Notes under the pieces: generated by a model
Seen by the model: the letters and a program-made list of their open reading frames with translations, nothing else
The model's database searches: none
Told to the model about the DNA's origin: nothing
NCBI GenBank assembly: GCA_039808665.1
Contig: JBDHTO010000061.1
Span: forward strand, 1 to 7,435
Origin: JBDHTO01 sp039808665
GTDB taxonomy: Bacteria > Pseudomonadota > Alphaproteobacteria > Paracaedibacterales > JAKBAR01
Direction of reading: 5' to 3'
Length of the DNA stretch: 7,435 nt
Shown: piece after piece, positions 5,494 through 7,435 of the stretch
Layout: every line of letters starts with the position of its first letter
Position numbering within the stretch: position 1 is the stretch's first letter
Position numbers and translations under genes: made by a program

Positions 5494-5997
5494 ATGATCT
5501 CAAAATTCTTAAAATCTTTTGTTGTTTGTGCTTCCTTTTTAATTGGAGGGTGGTCCCCTGGGGTGGGGTCTGATTATTTTGATTTCAATGCGGGACCGGA
5601 ATCTGGAAAAGTTCGTGTTTACATGCTGCGTGAGCATTCTGTGACTTCTCAGATGCGGAGTCAGATTGAGGGGGTTGTGAAAGAAAATGAGCTGACTCAG
5701 GCGCGCAAACAATTTAAGGATTCAAGGGCGGATCGTGCGGCTACCTCTCGTAGTGTAAGAATGGTTGCAGAGGTTTTAAAAAAGGGAAAGCGATCGGGGG
5801 CTGATATGCTTGCCCTTTGTTTCTCTGCGCGTACGGAAAGTAAGGCTCCCGTAGGTTTTTCTTTGTTCTGTTCAGATACTTCCAATACTCAGGGGGACTC
5901 TACGTTCTTTAGGGGCAGTTTTGACGATGAAGAGTTGCGCGATTATTTTCAAGGCATTATGCAAGTGTTCAAGGTTGATATTCCCCAGGATTCTTAG
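5494..5997 (+). CDS. Exported protein of unknown function, 167 residues
   Basis: Not a family I recognise. ATG 5494 follows SD GAGGAG (5480-5485) by 8 nt. The N-terminus has Lys4 and Lys7, a hydrophobic core (FVVCASFLIGGW, 9-20) and a plausible cleavage site after VGS (26), so the mature protein begins DYFDF. The mature part is mixed and soluble in character: a beta-like KVRVYMLREHSV (39-50), a basic helix region (about 52-100), MLALCFSAR (105-113) and GFSLFCSD (121-128), which carry the only two mature cysteines (109 and 126, a possible disulfide), and an acidic C-terminal helix DDEELRDYFQGIMQVF (144-159). No later membrane segment. A CtrA-like box lies upstream and a strong terminator downstream. 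Probably periplasmic or secreted. Confidence 0.8.
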   Translation: MISKFLKSFVVCASFLIGGWSPGVGSDYFDFNAGPESGKVRVYMLREHSVTSQMRSQIEGVVKENELTQARKQFKDSRADRAATSRSVRMVAEVLKKGKRSGADMLALCFSARTESKAPVGFSLFCSDTSNTQGDSTFFRGSFDDEELRDYFQGIMQVFKVDIPQDS

Positions 5998-6019
5998 GGG
6001 GAATTTTTCATGAATTTTT

Positions 6020-6050
6020 GTGCGGTTTTAAAAAACCGCACGTCTTTTTT
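6020..6050 (+). terminator. Rho-independent terminator after the 5494 gene
   Basis: GTGCGGTT (6020-6027) pairs with AACCGCAC (6034-6041), loop TTTAAAA-type of 6 nt, followed by GTC and six T (6045-6050). It is 22 nt after the stop. Confidence 0.9.
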
Positions 6051-6071
6051 CCTTTTTCTGCGTGGTTTTTG

Positions 6072-6100
6072 TTGACTTGGTGTTAAATTTTTTGTAGAAC
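6072..6100 (+). promoter_or_regulatory. Sigma70-type promoter of the rplM-rpsI operon
   Basis: -35 TTGACT (6072-6077, 5 of 6) and -10 TAGAAC (6095-6100, 4 of 6) with a 17-base spacer. Predicted start is near 6107, giving a leader of roughly 27 nt before the ATG at 6134. Too short for a large folded ribosomal-protein autoregulatory leader. Confidence 0.6.
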
Positions 6101-6133
6101 AAACTATCTTTAACATCAAACAAAGTGAAAGTC

Positions 6134-6601
6134 ATGAAAACGACACGTTCAATGAGAGCCGAAGACGTTCAGCGTTCTTGGGTTTTGATCGACGCAGAGA
6201 ATCTTGTTCTCGGCCGTCTTGCATCTCTTGTTGCTAATCGCCTTCGCGGTAAGCACAAGCCATGTTTTACTCCGCACGTTGATTGTGGTGATTTTATCGT
6301 CATCATCAATGCGGAAAAAGTTGCGCTTACCGGCGATAAGCTTACAGATAAAAAATTCTACTGGCATACAGGATATGCAGGCGGAATTAAAGAGCGCACC
6401 ATGAAAGAAATTTTGACAAGCAAACAGCCAGAGCGCGTCATCATGAAAGCTGTGGAGCGCATGGTTCCACGCGGACCCCTGGGCCGTGATGTGATGCGTA
6501 AGCTCAAAGTTTATGCGGGCAATGCCCATCCCCATGAAGCGCAAAATCCTGTGAAATTGGATGTTGCAGCCCTCAATACAAAGAATTCAAGGAGTATCTA
6601 A
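6134..6601 (+). CDS. rplM: Large ribosomal subunit protein uL13
   Basis: 155 residues, normal for uL13, an early-assembling 50S protein that binds 23S rRNA. Conserved segments in order: SWVLIDAENLVLGRLAS (16-32), NRLRGKHKPCFTPHVDCGDF (36-55), VIINAEKVALTG (57-68), FYWHTGYAGGIKERT (76-90), AVERMVPRGPLGR (107-119), LKVYAGNAHPHEAQNP (124-139). ATG 6134 gives the usual MKT start; a GTG at 6125 in the same frame would add MKV. Neither has a real SD: upstream is only GTGAAAG. It is the first gene of the conserved rplM-rpsI operon, with rpsI starting 2 nt after the stop and using an SD inside the rplM 3' end. Confidence 0.97.
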   Translation: MKTTRSMRAEDVQRSWVLIDAENLVLGRLASLVANRLRGKHKPCFTPHVDCGDFIVIINAEKVALTGDKLTDKKFYWHTGYAGGIKERTMKEILTSKQPERVIMKAVERMVPRGPLGRDVMRKLKVYAGNAHPHEAQNPVKLDVAALNTKNSRSI

Positions 6602-6603
6602 TT

Positions 6604-7113
6604 ATGACAAAAGATACAATCGGTCTCGATGAGCTCAAGTCCGCTGTGAAAGAGAAAGCATCTCCTGCGGCGCCAAAAGCTCCAGCAGCAGAGTCTTCTG
6701 CGCCAGCAAAGCCAAGGCTTGATGCACAAGGTCGTGCCTATGCGACAGGTAAGCGTAAAAATGCGATTGCACGTGTATGGGTTAAGGCTGGAAGCGGCAA
6801 ATTTACGGTGAATGACCGTGAAGGTTCCGTGTACTTTGCGCGCCCTGTTCTTCAGATGCTTCTTCGTCAACCTCTTACTGTTGCAAATCGTGAAGGTCAG
6901 TTCGACGTATGGTGTACAGTTGTCGGTGGTGGTCTTTCTGGTCAAGCAGGTGCGGTAAAGCACGGTATCAGCAAGGCGCTTTCTGTGTTTGAACCAGATC
7001 TTCGTCCTGTTTTGAAAAAAGCTGGATTCCTCACACGTGATAGCCGTGTTGTTGAACGTAAGAAATACGGTCAAGCCAAAGCACGTAAGCGTTACCAATT
7101 CTCTAAGCGTTAA
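6604..7113 (+). CDS. rpsI: Small ribosomal subunit protein uS9
   Basis: 169 residues. uS9 sits in the 30S head and its C-terminal tail reaches the P-site tRNA. The bacterial core runs from YATGKRKNAIARVWVKAGSG (46-65) through YFARPVLQMLL (77-87), GGGLSGQAGAVKHGISKAL (108-126), EPDLRPVLKKAGFLTRDSR (130-148) to the conserved basic tail ending QFSKR, with the terminal Arg169 that contacts P-site tRNA. About 44 residues of Ala/Pro/Lys-rich extension precede the core; a shorter version is typical of Alphaproteobacteria and absent from the enterobacterial protein. ATG 6604 follows SD AAGGAG (6589-6594) by 9 nt. Co-transcribed with rplM, likely with translational coupling. Confidence 0.97.
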   Translation: MTKDTIGLDELKSAVKEKASPAAPKAPAAESSAPAKPRLDAQGRAYATGKRKNAIARVWVKAGSGKFTVNDREGSVYFARPVLQMLLRQPLTVANREGQFDVWCTVVGGGLSGQAGAVKHGISKALSVFEPDLRPVLKKAGFLTRDSRVVERKKYGQAKARKRYQFSKR

Positions 7114-7135
7114 TTTTTCAACGTCTTTCACAACC

Positions 7136-7187
7136 CCCTCCTTGTTTCAGATCTATTTGTCTGGCATAAATCAAGGAGGGTTTTTTT
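7136..7187 (+). terminator. Rho-independent terminator after rpsI with an unusually long loop
   Basis: CCCTCCTTG (7136-7144) pairs perfectly with CAAGGAGGG (7172-7180), followed by seven T (7181-7187). The 27-nt loop may fold further (CAGA 7148-7151 with TCTG 7160-7163). It starts 23 nt after the rpsI stop. The loop also contains the best promoter candidate for hisS. Confidence 0.75.
7142..7170 (+). promoter_or_regulatory. Candidate hisS promoter inside the rpsI terminator
   Basis: -35 TTGTTT (7142-7147) and -10 CATAAA (7165-7170) with a 17-base spacer and an extended -10 TG at 7162-7163. Predicted start is near 7177, which would give hisS a leader of about 35 nt without a complete terminator hairpin. 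Match is moderate (4 of 6 at each hexamer). Confidence 0.4.
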
Positions 7188-7211
7188 ATATATTTACAGA
7201 AGTTTATTCCT

Positions 7212-7435
7212 ATGAAGCTACAACCTGTGCGCGGAACTCATGACTATATGAATGATGATTTTGATGCATATCATCAGGTTGTGCGTGTTTTTGAGTCTGT
7301 CTCTCAAAAATATCATTATCATGGTGTGATGACCCCTATCTTTGAGTCTACGCAGGTTTTTTCAAAAAATCTTGGCGACACGTCCGATATTGTGACAAAG
7401 GAAATGTATACTTTTGAAGACCGGGGAGGGGAAAG
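7212..7435 (+). CDS. hisS: Histidyl-tRNA synthetase HisS, N-terminal 74 residues, cut by window end
   Basis: Class II aminoacyl-tRNA synthetase that charges tRNA-His with histidine using ATP, cytoplasmic dimer. Recognised from the N-terminal PVRGTHDY (5-12), the motif 1 region with GVMTPIFESTQVF (38-50) and the following NLGDTSDIVTKEMYTFEDRGGE (53-74), near-invariant in the family. Motifs 2 and 3 and the anticodon-binding domain lie outside. ATG 7212 has only a weak SD, AGAAG (7198-7202), 9 nt upstream. It follows rpsI in the same direction but is separated by a terminator, so it is probably transcribed from its own promoter. The frame is intact to the window edge. Confidence 0.95.
   Translation, partial: MKLQPVRGTHDYMNDDFDAYHQVVRVFESVSQKYHYHGVMTPIFESTQVFSKNLGDTSDIVTKEMYTFEDRGGE

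Noticed and set aside
6598..7131. Long minus-strand frame opposite rpsI
   Set aside because: Antisense of a conserved ribosomal protein gene with biased codons; no supporting features.
7136..7187. T-box or histidine attenuator controlling hisS
   Set aside because: No specifier loop, T-box sequence or His-codon leader peptide; the hairpin is well explained as the rpsI terminator.

Overview
The window looks like chromosome from an alphaproteobacterium of moderate to low GC. The ribosomal protein uS9 (rpsI) carries the Ala/Pro-rich N-terminal extension and the LSGQAGAVKHGISKAL core seen in that class, and uL13, bS21, TrmB, HflX and HisS all read as ordinary bacterial orthologues. AT-rich intergenic DNA, several exported proteins without recognisable family, and an extreme Arg/Ser- and Lys/Glu-repeat secreted protein would fit a host-associated lineage such as Holosporales or Rickettsiales. 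That placement is an inference from style, not from a marker gene.

Layout from left to right: (1) the 5' two thirds of a secreted trypsin-like (S1) serine protease on the minus strand, cut by the left edge; (2) a divergently transcribed exported low-complexity protein with RS repeats, a charged coiled coil, a four-cysteine segment and K/E repeats; (3) convergent with it, the ribosome-associated GTPase hflX on the minus strand, whose 3' coding end holds what looks like the plus-strand terminator of the low-complexity gene; (4) rpsU (bS21) with a clear promoter and terminator; (5) a small exported protein of unknown function with its own terminator; (6) trmB, the tRNA m7G46 methyltransferase; (7) a second small exported protein of unknown function, also with a terminator; (8) the rplM-rpsI ribosomal protein operon with promoter and terminator; (9) the start of hisS, cut by the right edge.

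Two themes are interleaved. The housekeeping part (hflX, rpsU, trmB, rplM-rpsI, hisS) is entirely translation: ribosome proteins, ribosome rescue, tRNA modification and tRNA charging. Between these sit four genes with signal peptides. The three complete ones (starts at 841, 4170 and 5494) each have a GTTAAC-containing TTAA-spacer-TTAA element upstream. Two of these match the CtrA consensus TTAA-N7-TTAA exactly and one has a 6-base spacer. This is the strongest candidate here for undescribed biology: a set of envelope or secreted proteins possibly under cell-cycle (CtrA-type) control. It rests on motif matching by eye.

No tRNA, rRNA, CRISPR array, insertion sequence or attachment site was seen. 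No gene-free stretch exceeds 300 bases; the longest is about 245 bases (3924-4169), which holds the rpsU terminator and a CtrA-like box.
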